Below, piece after piece: positions 1 through 10,579 of a stretch of DNA of 64,000 bases. This DNA is from Lycocorax pyrrhopterus obiensis (Eukaryota > Chordata > Aves > Passeriformes > Paradisaeidae). The position numbers and the translations under genes are program-made. The first letter of the stretch is position 1, and every line of letters starts with the position of its first letter. The notes beneath the pieces are model-generated. The model saw only the letters and a program-made list of their open reading frames with translations, searched no databases and was not told where the DNA came from. Location: the NCBI GenBank assembly GCA_014706295.1, contig JACSVZ010000004.1, positions 89,287,047 through 89,351,046 of the forward strand. The letters are read 5' to 3'.

Positions 1-93
1 TTCACCTACCATGCCAGGGTTTCTAGGTATCAGAGCAAATACAGGAGATACAACAAATGACAAACCTTAATTTTTCTGCAAGAACTAAAAAAC

Positions 94-245
94 CAACAAC
101 CCCCCAACAACAAAAACAACAACAACAACAACAAAAAACTATAAAAAACAAACACACAAAAGCCCCAAACCCCAAACAAACAAATACAAACCAAAAAAAA
201 AAAAAAACCCTAAAAAAAACCCCAAATCCAAAACCCAACCAACCA
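94..245. repeat. A/C-only low-complexity tract (CAA, CCCAAA units)
   Basis: About 150 nt made nearly only of A and C, including a run of CAA triplets near 110-135 and several CCC/AAA blocks. On the minus strand this is G/T-rich. It produces open frames of Gln/Lys/Asn or Phe/Cys composition that are not genes. Confidence 0.85.
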
Positions 246-717
246 GCAAACCCTTCTATTGGAAAAGAGGAAGACAACTTCAGCAGTCAGTTATGGTTAC
301 TTTGTGTTCTAAATAGTTTAAGTAAGCTTGTGAATTACTTTTTGCTTTCACCTGTCAGCAGGCGCCCATAAAGATCATACAGAACCATCATGGGATGATC
401 TGCTAAGTTCATTTTCTTTCCATTAAAATGTCTGAATAATTTCAGAGTCATTAACCAGTCTGCTACTGTACTGGTGGCAGTGCTGATCTCCATCTGCCCT
501 GCCTTCCCTCTTCTTGCTATGGGACAATATAGAAAAAAACATAAATCCCAGTTACAGTGGGCCTTTATTTTTCATAGACAGAATTCAGTAAATATTCAAT
601 AGTGAATACTTCCAGAATACAATTCACCCTTTTTACCATGTGAGTAAAGACATGCAGGACATAAAATCGGCCTTTAATTATTGACAATGCTTCTTGAATC
701 TCTCTGATGAGTAAAGA

Positions 718-960
718 GTCATAGAATGATTGAGTGGTTTGGGTTGGAAAGGACATTTATGGTCATTTATGGTCCAACCTCCCTGCAATAAGCAGTGACA
801 TCTTCAACTACAACAGGTTGATCAGAGCCCCGTCCAGCCTGACACTGAATGTACCCAGGGATGGGACATCTGCCACCTCTATAGGCAACCTGTCCTAGTG
901 TTTCAGCATCCTCATGAAAGAATCTTTACATCTAATCTGAAATTAACTGTATTTCGGTTT
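718..960 (-). mobile_element. CR1 LINE fragment, 3' end
   Basis: On the plus strand it reads as the reverse complement of the avian CR1 3' end: ATAGAATGATTGAGTGGTTT, GGGTTGGAAAGGACAT, then GTCCAACC, CCGTCCAGCCTGACACTGAA and GGGATGGGACATCTGCCACC. It is diverged and truncated. CR1 is the dominant LINE of birds and is usually 5' truncated. Confidence 0.88.
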
Positions 961-2859
961 AAAGGGGCTGAAATGCATTGTCATAGAGATCTGGAATGTG
1001 GCAGTGTGTTGCTTTCTACAGGTCAATTCAATGAGCAGCGGTTGTTTCACCTGCCTGACATTTTTCTATACACAGATGTCCAATAAGATAGCTCATTGTC
1101 AAGTGGTTTTGCTTATTAGTGTGGGGGCCACTGCCCTACAAATACTGACGCAGTAATAAAATAAGATTGCTACAATCACAGCCTAACTAGATTTTACTTG
1201 TTTCTTTTCTCAAAGCAATGGAATTGGCTTTTCACATCAGTAGTCCTCATTCGATTCATATTTCTATTTAACAGCTGCAGGCTGTCATGGGTGAAATGAG
1301 ACTTTTCAGCCTCAGAAGGAGGAGCAAGTATTTGTCTTCAAACTGATCTCGACATGAAATTGTAATTTTTGAAACACTCTGGGAGTGGCAACAAGGTTAC
1401 AGAATATCTCCTTCAAGTTATCTAAGGAAAAACATAATAACATTTGAGTACACTTCTGTGCTGAGGTAGCCTCAAAAGGTTCATGTACAATATTTGATCA
1501 TTTCTGTTAATTAATTACCATGAGCTCCATTCTACACACATGTAAAGTTGAAGTGCCCTGTTAGCAGCTAGAAATGGGATACTGATAAAATGTATCTTGA
1601 ACTGGTTTAAAGACACAAGGAAGATTGTTCCATCAGGTTGGAAGACTTCAGAAAATCTAACACAGATTCTGAAGAAGGACTATTCAGATTTTTTCAAAAC
1701 TTAACTGAATTTCTTGTTGCTTTATTGATACCATCATATTACATGCAAAACCTGATTATATTAATTGATCCATAAAGCAATGGTTTTTTACCTGTGATTT
1801 AAAAAAGAACAAAGAACCACCCAACGGGGCAGATCGTGGGCACAGTATACCTTCACTCATGCATGCAAACAGCTATATCTTTGAACTCATTTGGGAAACA
1901 AGCTTTAATCAACAAAATCCCAGGGGTTTTTTTTTGTAGTGAGTCTTTCAACACTGTATCAGTTATAAGGAAGGCATGCTGAATTTTAAAGGGTGATCAG
2001 TGGTCAAAATCTCAAAAATGAAGCCTTTGTTTTTCTTCTCTTTTTAGATCATGGCCAAAATGATTGTTTATTTAAAGCTTGTCTTGGTTTACTTACACTG
2101 TGAGGACCAGAATATATTTTGAGGAATCAGTATACCCTCTTTGCCCCTTTCCTTCAAAAATTAACAGGTTGACATGAATAAGTCACTGACTCTGTGTAAG
2201 AAAGAGATAAAGAAATTATCAGTTTGGCACTTCACCTAAATAAACAGACCCGCCAGAATGATTGAGGTTACATATTCGAGAGAGAAGTGCATATCTGACA
2301 CATAGATGCCATAGAAACTTGTGATGAATTGCCTAGGATTTTTATTAATTATTATTGTCATAGTGAGAGGAGTAGAAGGGAACATGTTGCAGCTCACGTA
2401 CACCCTGCTAATGTCAATGAAGAGGAGAAAAGAGCCAAACTGAAATAATGTTTTTTAAATGTTTTTATTGTATATTTTAAAGATATCCACAGTCTGAGAT
2501 ATTTATACAGATGCATATCATTGTGTACAAAAGAAAAGCATATATTTTCATGTTTTTTTAACCTAGATTCTCTATAACTTTAGACAGTGTCTTTACAGAA
2601 TTAACAAAAATGTTGGAATGTGTATTTTTATTTGGTGAAATGTTCTCCTGTGAGATGGTTCCCTTATCTATGTTATAGTGGTTTTCTCAATTGAAATACT
2701 GTCTGTAGTTACAGCAGTTATAGATAGACAATTCAGGGCACAAGACATTCTAGTTTTATTTCAAGTATGATCTGAGTTACTTTGTTGTGGTGGATTGACC
2801 TAAATTGACAGAGAGCCTGTTAAACCAATTACTCTTCTCTCAATTTCACATATTTAAAC

Positions 2860-3300
2860 CGCGTGGAAAGGCGGGATTTAGGGAGGTTTTTCCGTTCCAG
2901 CCGGGATGGGACGAAGGGGGGCCCTCAGAGCCCAGAGCCCCGCCGGGCCAGGCTGGGCACCCCTGCCCCTCCTGCCCCCCCAGTCGCAACGCCGCAGCAC
3001 GGACCCTGGGTCCCTGGGAGGGGGAACTATGGAGCCGTCCAACGCAGTTTTCTTAAGAAGCCAGCGGGAGCTTTCAGCCAACACCCAGCACACTTCACAC
3101 CGAACTGAAGCGAATACCGTGCAGTGAGCGGCGCAGGGAGAGCAGGGGGCTCTCCTCTCCGTGGACTCTGAACGGTAACAGCAACTTCAGAGGCAGAGAA
3201 AGAAAGAGAAAGTTGATCATGTGAGATGAAGCTCCAGAGCCTCCAAAGATGGCTTCGGAAGAGAGCAGAGAACGGTGCTGCGCTTCCCGCGCGCAGCTTA
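2860..3300. other. GC-rich, CpG-containing intronic block
   Basis: In otherwise AT-rich DNA this 440-nt block is strongly GC-rich, with CpGs in GCCGGGATGGGACG, CCCCGCCGGGCC, CAACGCCGCAGCACGG, GAGCGGCGCAGG and CCCGCGCGCAGC. It has no CR1 or LTR landmarks that I recognise. A short ATG frame starts at 3249 and reaches CCGTGGTAAAG, where GTAAAG resembles a donor. It could be an intronic CpG island with an internal promoter or alternative first exon, or an old unrecognised repeat. The sequence alone does not decide. Confidence 0.5.
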
Positions 3301-6300
3301 AAATACTTCTTGCAATGCCGTGGTAAAGACTGTAATATCATAACTGTCTCTTTAATCCATTTAAAGTACATGGAGGGATAGACAGTTCACGTGTGGCTTG
3401 CGAAAGTTAAAAAAAAGTGCCTATGCCAGTTTCTTTAAAAGCCGAGAGAAAGAGGGGTTGTTTTTAAGACTAAAAGTGAAAAAACTTTTGCGTTCAAGCC
3501 AAAATAACTCATCCTTAAAAAATTAATAACCCCATGTAATAGTCCATGTCTTGCAGTGTAACAAAACTGTGAGTTTTCATGGAAGAGATGTGTCACACCA
3601 CAGCAGTTTTTTTGTCCTTTTTTTCTTCTTAAGTCTGTTAGTAAACTTCTTTATAGTCTGTGAGTTTTGTGCCTGCTTTGTTTTCTCCTAATTTTTACCT
3701 CACACAAAAAAATCCATATTTCAAACTGAAACCACTACGTTTGTGTAAAAAAAAAAAAATCAGGTCAAATTTTGTACTGCTGCTGTTCTAGTTCTTGAAC
3801 TTTAGGTTGAGAAGCATAATTCTGTCTTTTGAAATAGTGTCATATAATATCCAGTCTGCAAATTCCTGGTATTTAAATGTCTATTTAGGTCATCTTAAAG
3901 CTTTCAAGTGAGTAATACAAACAATTGTACTTATTTTTTCAACCAAGTCTGGTTAAAATGTTAAGTGTGGAAAATGTTAAAATGTTAGGTCTGGGAAAAA
4001 TGTTAAAAACATATTAAGAGAAAAAATAGTGCTGAATTTTCTCATATGGTCCTTCATATACAATCTTGCATAGATTTCCTGGTGCTTACACACGTCACAA
4101 TTATTTTCACTGAGTAGAAGCCTGAAAAGTGCGTACAGTAGTATAACTTAAAAAAAAAAAAAAAAGATCTAAATACTATCTCTGGAATAAGACATTTTAT
4201 GCTACATTGCTTTATACTAAGTTGTCAGAAAGGGCTTCATTGTACTAAGGATTAGCAGTTCTGGAGTGCCTTCTGGAATGGGACACTCAAAAGGGAGTGG
4301 AGATCAGTACTTTCCCTTTACAGATGTAGGCAGATCAGCAGAAGGAACAGTCTCTTCTGAGTACAGATGTACTTTGCACACTGCAATGAAAAAAAAAAAG
4401 TGCTAACTGAATTAAGTGATCACAGAAATAAATGGCCATGATCCATGTCCATTTTGGATCTAGCTTTGTAAATGCTGCTTTAAATAGGAAGTCCTTTGTG
4501 TATTTAGAAGATAAAATGATTACAGAAGAAGCCACCTACTATGGAAATTTATTAAATACTAAATTTGGAGTTACTGAGAACTGTAATTCATATCCAGCTT
4601 CTGAGGTATTGGCAGACAGATTCCTTACAAATTTAACTTAAGAGAACTTTAATTGCAATAAAGCAAAATTTAGTTGGAATATACTTGCTTTATTCCTTGG
4701 GAGGATGGTGCATCCCTCATAATCATAGTAACTAGACATTTGGTATTTATTCTAGCCAGTAAAATCCAGTTCCTAGAATGTCAGCACTGCATTTGATCAC
4801 AAGATTTACCCTAGAAACTAAATGTATTATATACATGTAATTATTTAATTCATAACCAAATAAATTGTTTCTTTTATTGAAAAAGACAACTACTGGAACT
4901 ATTTAGCTGAAGTATTAAGCACAGAAATTAGACCTTTAAAGTTAACAGCTTTATTCCATTAAATTTTCTGTATTTGGAATGCCTCAACTCTTTCTTTTCT
5001 GCTTGAACCATGAGATAAACATTTATCATAGATTCAATCTCTTACTAGTTCCTTTTATGGATTATAGTAGGATTATTATTTTGATTGAGGCAGGCAGAGC
5101 AAATCACAGATCCTCTATTGTCTGCTCAGTTTTGTCTATAAATATAAGCAGTAGAAAGACTGAAATGTTAATGATCATGCTGTTTGAGACACAGAATAGA
5201 GTTCAGTTCTAGTATCACACTAAACATGTCTGCCTTCACATTACCTGTGTGTCACCATGTTCATACCTAATGAACCTGCTACCTACCAATTTAGAGAACT
5301 TTTCTAATTTTTTCTGTTGGTATCAGAACATTTCCCTCAGCAGGTTCCCAAAAAGAAAAGCAACTCCTACTCCTTTATTCTTCCCATAATCTGATTAATT
5401 GGCAGTTTGCCCTTCTAATCTTGTTCATCAGAACTGTTAGAAATGTAATGTATTTGTAAGCTTCAAAATGTTTCCGTTTCAACAAGAAGGGGAGGGAGAG
5501 AACTAACCGCACTGATGTACCGATGGTTTTATGACATGGGCATCATACAGAAAACCAAAGAAGTTAAATTAACACCTCTAAAGAAAATCATCATCAGCTA
5601 GTGTGTTTCTTATTTTGTGATAAGTTGTCTTCTTGGTGATGTGCTAGAATTATTCCTAGCTTATCTGTTCTAACTGTGAGAGAAAGAGAGACAGTGCAAT
5701 TCTCAGTCCTGTTAAGGGGACTGTTAAGAGATATCACTTCTTGGTGTGTACAGAACCATAGCTTTTAAATAGGAGAAAGTTGGCAGAAAGGGAAGACCCC
5801 TCACAATTTAAATGGTTTGAGCTTTAGAGAGCAGCTCAACAGGAAACTTCAGGAATAGTTCTGGTCACACGACTTCATGTTCTACCTAGGTTTCACTTAA
5901 CAGATGTCCTAAATGTCTTGCTCAAAGTCACATTACGAGTCAGACGAAGGCCAGAGAGCAGATTTTTTATGTGCCAGTTTATGTTTTTTCTAGATGAACA
6001 GCACCCTGGTAGACTATTCCATAGTTAGCAGTTATTTTCTAATCTTAATCTCTTTCTCTATGTCAAAGCCTATTTGGTTAAATCTGCAAATCCTGGACAG
6101 TGGACTGATTTCTCTTTTTCTCTCTTGCTGTCTCAATTCAATGGAAAATCCTTAAGGTTATATTGACAAATGAGATTATCAATGCATTATGCCCGTGGTT
6201 TTGTTACCTCTTTTATTTGTTACACAGTGCTAAACATTTTATTCTGAAAGCCAACCAAAAATTTAGTATCACTTACCAGACAAAAAAAAAGCAGGTAATG

Positions 6301-6509
6301 CATTGATTAACAAATGAATATCACATAGCTAATTAAGGAAATGAGGATTTTTTTTTAAAGACATTTGTTTTAACCCTTAATTATGTATTTAAAAAAAAAA
6401 ACTTGTAGTCACCTTCAGCTTTATTGAAGAAATGGCAGTGCTTGGTAAAATGCTAGGTTGCTTTTTTTAAAGGAAAAGACAGCTTTGTGAATCAATAAAA
6501 TATGTTATA

Positions 6510-6515
6510 AAGTCG
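6510..6515. repeat. 6-bp target-site duplication, left copy
   Basis: AAGTCG immediately before the LTR that starts TGTGGTGGCC. The identical AAGTCG lies at 7148-7153 after its terminal CA. Confidence 0.85.
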
Positions 6516-7147
6516 TGTGGTGGCCGGTGAGCCTGTGGTAAAAGGGACACAGAAAGTCCACTGGTGGGACAGTCCCTAAGACCAGAGATTCCTCCCCAGG
6601 GTAGGGTGACAAAAGAGGCTTTCCCCAGGATGCTTTGCCCTGCTATGTTAATGTACCCCAGTTCTGCTTTCCTGGTTGGCCCATGGGCCTCCCCGCCCCT
6701 TGTTATGTTATATTTCCCATGCCCTAGAAAGTTCTCCACTCCAAGTTTCCCCCATTGGCCCTTGTTCCTCACCACTCCCCCTGAGCTTCCCCATTGGCTC
6801 CCATTCCCTAGTCCCACCTGTGTACTGCCCCCTGTGCCCTCACATCATTGGTTCTTGGTGCCTGCCCTGCTCTCGTGCTTAAACCTGGACCCTCCATTGT
6901 TCTTTGTCTTCGTCACTGGAACCCTTCACGAGCGTGACTGCATTAAATTCCTCCTGTGGAACTCCGTGCGGAGACCCTTCCCAGCTCTTTGTCGTTGACC
7001 CAATTACTGGAGCTATCCGTGTGTGTGTGCGTGTACGCCGTGTGTGGGTGTGTGGTGGTCCTGCCAAGTGGCTTCCCTTTGGAGACGCTTTTAGGAAGGT
7101 TGCGGCGCCTCGCGCTCCGGCACCAACAAGCTGCACGGTCCGCGACA
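6516..7147 (+). mobile_element. Solo LTR of an endogenous retrovirus (6-bp duplication)
   Basis: A 632-bp element starting TGTGGTGGCC and ending CCGCGACA, flanked by perfect AAGTCG copies. It has LTR organisation on the plus strand: CCATTGG boxes near 6752 and 6791, a further CATTGG at 6846, a TATA-like CTTAAA near 6879, a polyadenylation signal ATTAAA at 6942-6947, and a GT-rich stretch at 7019-7060 followed by a CpG-rich end, which fits R/U5. No gag, pol or env and no second LTR are nearby, so it is a solo LTR left by LTR-LTR recombination. A 6-bp duplication is typical of ERVK/alpharetrovirus-like groups in birds (established knowledge). Intact flanks suggest a fairly recent insertion. Confidence 0.88.
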
Positions 7148-7153
7148 AAGTCG
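7148..7153. repeat. 6-bp target-site duplication, right copy
   Basis: AAGTCG directly after the LTR end, identical to 6510-6515. Confidence 0.85.
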
Positions 7154-7586
7154 TATTATATTTACAAGTAAATAACATTGTAGGGTGAGTTTATAACCTG
7201 TTGCTGGTAAAAAATGGAATTTTCCAAACTTATAAGCCACTGAGACAATACAACATGTTGAATTTATTTCTTTTGAAAAGAATGCTTCTGGATATCCTAT
7301 AAAATTGCTCTTTACTACTGATTCTTCATCCACTGTCATTTCAAAGTAAATTACTGACTTCCCTACAATTCTGAATGAAGTGGTATTGCAAAAACTAGCA
7401 ACTCTTCGTGCTGAGCTGCATGTTTAAGCCTTACACATAGTTTATTGTGTGGTCTTCCAAGGAAAAATGTGTAGTGGCAATTTTGTTTTCATGTCAAGGT
7501 TTTGCTTTCACTTCCTGTCATGTGGTGTGAAAACTGAATGGCTATGTATTTATTTTTTAAACAGTTTTTTTTAATCATTTGCCTGT

Positions 7587-7630
7587 CAGATAAAATTTCA
7601 CACCCCTGATCATTAGTGAAATTTTATCTG
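7587..7630. repeat. Perfect 15-bp inverted repeat with 14-nt loop
   Basis: Left arm CAGATAAAATTTCAC (7587-7601) and right arm GTGAAATTTTATCTG (7616-7630) are exact reverse complements. The loop contains the palindrome TGATCA. Function unknown. Confidence 0.9.
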
Positions 7631-8926
7631 TTGACTTCACTGACATAATGGTTTTCATTTTCCTTGTGTTTGGTTATTATATGATACTAAGAGAGTAAAT
7701 TATTTTCCCAACTGGACAGAAATACTTTGCAATGAAAATTTAGTCTTTACAATTGTTGCAAAAATATCATTACCGGCAGCAAGTCATGAAATGACACGAA
7801 GTTCAAAGTATAGTGTAAAAACTAATGATTAAGGAGCTCATAATACTCTTATGTTAGTGTCTTTATTGTTAAAAGGACTTAATAGGTTTGATGACTTCAG
7901 ATGAGTGCTAAGTAGTTTTACTGTAAGTAGGCCACAAAGACATTACAATACAGTTGTTATGTAGTGATGTGGGACAGTTTCTTCTCTGTCTTCCCTCCAT
8001 GACCTTGAGCAATATGAAGACATGATGTAGATCATTATTAAAGTATCAGGACTGATGAAGGGACAATATTTTTAAATTGGTGTCTTCCAAAAATCATAAA
8101 TTAAAATGAAAGAGTTCTTAAATTTTCAGGCACGGGTAAGTGCAACTCAGGCAAGCCTTAATGAGTGATTTTACGGTCCTAAGGGATACCTACAATAGTG
8201 ACAATTTCTTAACTAAGAGTGAACATAAAGCAAACATATATTTCATTTGGTGGAACTGTATTGAATCATCAGTGAATGAATGTCACTTGCTGAAAAATTT
8301 CAGCTTTTTAGAGTCATCTGGAGCATTCTTGCACTTCATTTGTCAATAGTATTGTTGTGTGTGGCCCATCAGTTGAAGGAAATTGGACCCAGGTTTTCAG
8401 CCTGGTCAGCCCAGTTTTTGCAAGTTCAGTTTCTGTTCCTGGGGTCTGATGCATTCAACAGCTGTGAAAATTTGGCATTTGCAACTATCAAAAGAGTCTC
8501 TACTTCTCATGATACAGCTTTATGTTTAATGAGCTGAACAGTATCTCAGGAGGCATAACTGCCTGGGAATTGTGAGAGTGTGAAACCAGCACATACACAC
8601 ACACAAACTGTGTGTGATGAACGCATCTGATTCTGAACTGTAGCTTTTGTGTGACTTGGAGGATTTTCACCATAGAAATGGAGGATACAGAATATATTCC
8701 TGTTCCCAACATATTCTATTTCATATAGAAAAATCTGTTTAAATTAGAACTTACTGCTAAAACTAAAGTTGATCCTTTCACCTCAAACTTTTAAGTAGTA
8801 TTTTAATCAAGCTAAAATCCATATGTTTACTTGCACTAAAAGGGTAAATATTTGACATTTTTTTCTCACAATTCCTAAACATGTATTTTCTTAGCTATAT
8901 GAAAATACATTTCTTTAAGTTGCTGT

Positions 8927-9430
8927 ATGTTGTGTGGTCAGATTTTGGTGCTGCCGGGGGGGGGGTGGGGGAAGGGAGGGGGAAGGTAGTGGGGCATTGG
9001 CTACAGGGATGGCTTCTGTGAGAAGCTTCCCCCATGTCCAGTAGAGCCAATGCCAGATGGCTCCTGGACAGACCCACTGCTGGCTAAGGCTGAGCCAATC
9101 AGAGATGGTCATAACACTTGAGATAAAATACTTAAGTAGGAAAAAAGAAGGTTATTGGGGAGATATAATTGTGCTCAGACAAAAGAAGAGTGAGAATATG
9201 TGAGAGGAACAATGATGCAGACACCAAGGTTAGTGAATAAGGAGGGGGAGGAGGTGCTCCAGGAAGCTTGTGGTGAAGACCATGGTGAAGCAACCCATGG
9301 ATGTCAATAGGGGTAAATGCAAAATGAAATGTTAGGAATGAGCAGGCTCTTCAAGACTATATGAAAAGGTGGACTAATAAGTTCCCAGACTGACTGAAAG
9401 CTATGCATCTGCTGAGCCTTAAGTTGCTTC
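8927..9430 (+). mobile_element. Truncated ERV LTR, same family as 17399-18381
   Basis: The reading on this strand (GGGGCATTGGCTACAGGGAT, GTCCAGTAGAGCCAATGCCA, CACTGCTGGCTAAGGCTGAG, AACACTTGAGATAAAATACT, GCAGACACCAAGGTTAGTGA) corresponds to the reverse complement of the 17399-18381 element, from its 3' coordinate side inward. A TATA-like AAATACTTAAG lies near 9127. The polyadenylation half is missing, so this is a 5' LTR remnant. A G run follows the start at 8957-8976. The left and right edges are approximate. Confidence 0.72.
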
Positions 9431-9519
9431 ATTAAGCTTGACTGATTCTTAAATTCAGTTGTTGAAAAGAAATTGGTCAAAAAAACCCCACATCAGAACA
9501 AAAGAAAGAGAGAAAAAGA

Positions 9520-10018
9520 CCTTTCCCTTTCCCTTTCCCTTTCCCTTTCCCTTTCCCTTTCCCTTTCCCTTTCCCTTTCCCTTTCCCTTTCCCTTTCCCT
9601 TTCCCTTTCCCTTTCCCTTTCCCTTTCCCTTTCCCTTTCCCTTTCCCTTTCCCTTTCCCTTTCCCTTTCCCTTTCCCTTTCCCTTTCCCTTTCCCTTTCC
9701 CTTTCCCTTTCCCTTTCCTTTCCTTTCCTTTCCTTTCCTTTCCTTTCCTTTCCTTTCCTTTCCTTTCCTTTCCTTCTTCCCCTTCCCCTTCCCCTTCCCC
9801 TTCCCCTTCCCCTTCCCCTTCCCCTTCCCCTTCCCCTTCCCCTTCCCCTTCCCCTTCCCTCTCCCCTCCCCTCCCCCCTCCCCTCCCCCCTCCCCTCCCC
9901 TCCCCTCCCTCCCCTCCCCTCCCTCCCCTCCCCTCCCCTCCCCTCCCCTCCCCTCCCCTCCCCTCCCCTTCCCCTTCCCCTTCCCCTTCCCCTTCCCCTT
10001 TCCTTTTCTTTCCTTTCT
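9520..10018. repeat. 499-nt pure pyrimidine tract (CCCTTT, CCTTT, CCCCTT, CCCCT arrays)
   Basis: There is no purine on the plus strand from 9520 to 10018. Sub-blocks are CCCTTT hexamers (to about 9717, about 32 copies), CCTTT pentamers (about 9715-9772), CCCCTT hexamers (about 9780-9858), CCCCT with CCCCCCT variants (about 9859-9968), then CCCCTT again to about 10002. All six frames stay open because the unit lacks stops, giving spurious Pro-Phe, Ser-Leu, Gly-Glu and Arg-Glu polymers. Mirror homopurine-homopyrimidine DNA of this kind can form triplex (H-DNA). Confidence 0.97.
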
Positions 10019-10098
10019 GCTGATTCACTCACTAAGAAGGAATGAAACCACTGGATTTATATAAGGGAAATTTATTTCAGGCCTTATCGTCACTTAAG

Positions 10099-10579
10099 TG
10101 TCACAGTTTGGGAACGACACTCCCTAATTTAGTGATCCCCCTGCTGCCAAAACTCCAAACCAGACGTGACTCCCCCACCCAGTGAGAGACACAAAAGATT
10201 GTGTCTTTTACAGGAGATTACAGGTTGAGATAAAAGCAGTTTACTGGAAACAGCAATGAGATCAGAAAATGAACAGTAACAGCAATAATACTAATAACAA
10301 AAGTATACAAATGAGAGCGATTCATGTGCCAAAAATTTCCCACTGACGAACCCAGCATGACCCTGAGACAATGAACAAGGGCGCACAGATCCTCTGCACC
10401 CACACTTTTTTTCTTTGTAACCATAAATCATGCCTACTTTCTTCTGGGAAGTGAGAACGCCACTGGAGGTGCCCTGAGGTGCTATAGAGTAACAACCTAG
10501 ACACACCCACACAGCTCCTGGCCCCCTCCCCTCACAGCTAATGTGAAAAAATAGCTCTGTCCTAGCCAAAAACCAGACA
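10099..10579 (-). mobile_element. Probable ERVL-type solo LTR
   Basis: A 481-bp segment starting TGTCACAGTTTGG and ending AAACCAGACA. Flanks are TTAAG (10094-10098) and CTAAG (10580-10584), a 4-of-5 match. Read on the minus strand it starts TGTCTGGTTTTTGGCTAGGA and CAGAGCTATTTTTTC, which resembles the start of widespread avian ERVL LTRs (remembered). No internal retroviral sequence is present. Boundaries rest on the TG/CA ends and the imperfect duplication. Confidence 0.6.

Noticed and set aside
23..371. Two overlapping frames of 84 and 104 codons
   Set aside because: They are translations of the A/C low-complexity tract.
6467..7339. Several frames of 68-144 codons
   Set aside because: They lie largely on or across the solo LTR at 6516-7147, which is non-coding.
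9459..10064. Open frames of 179-201 codons on both strands over the pyrimidine tract
   Set aside because: The repeat unit has no stop in any frame; the products are Pro-Phe, Ser-Leu, Gly-Glu/Gly-Lys and Arg-Glu polymers with no start context or conservation signal.
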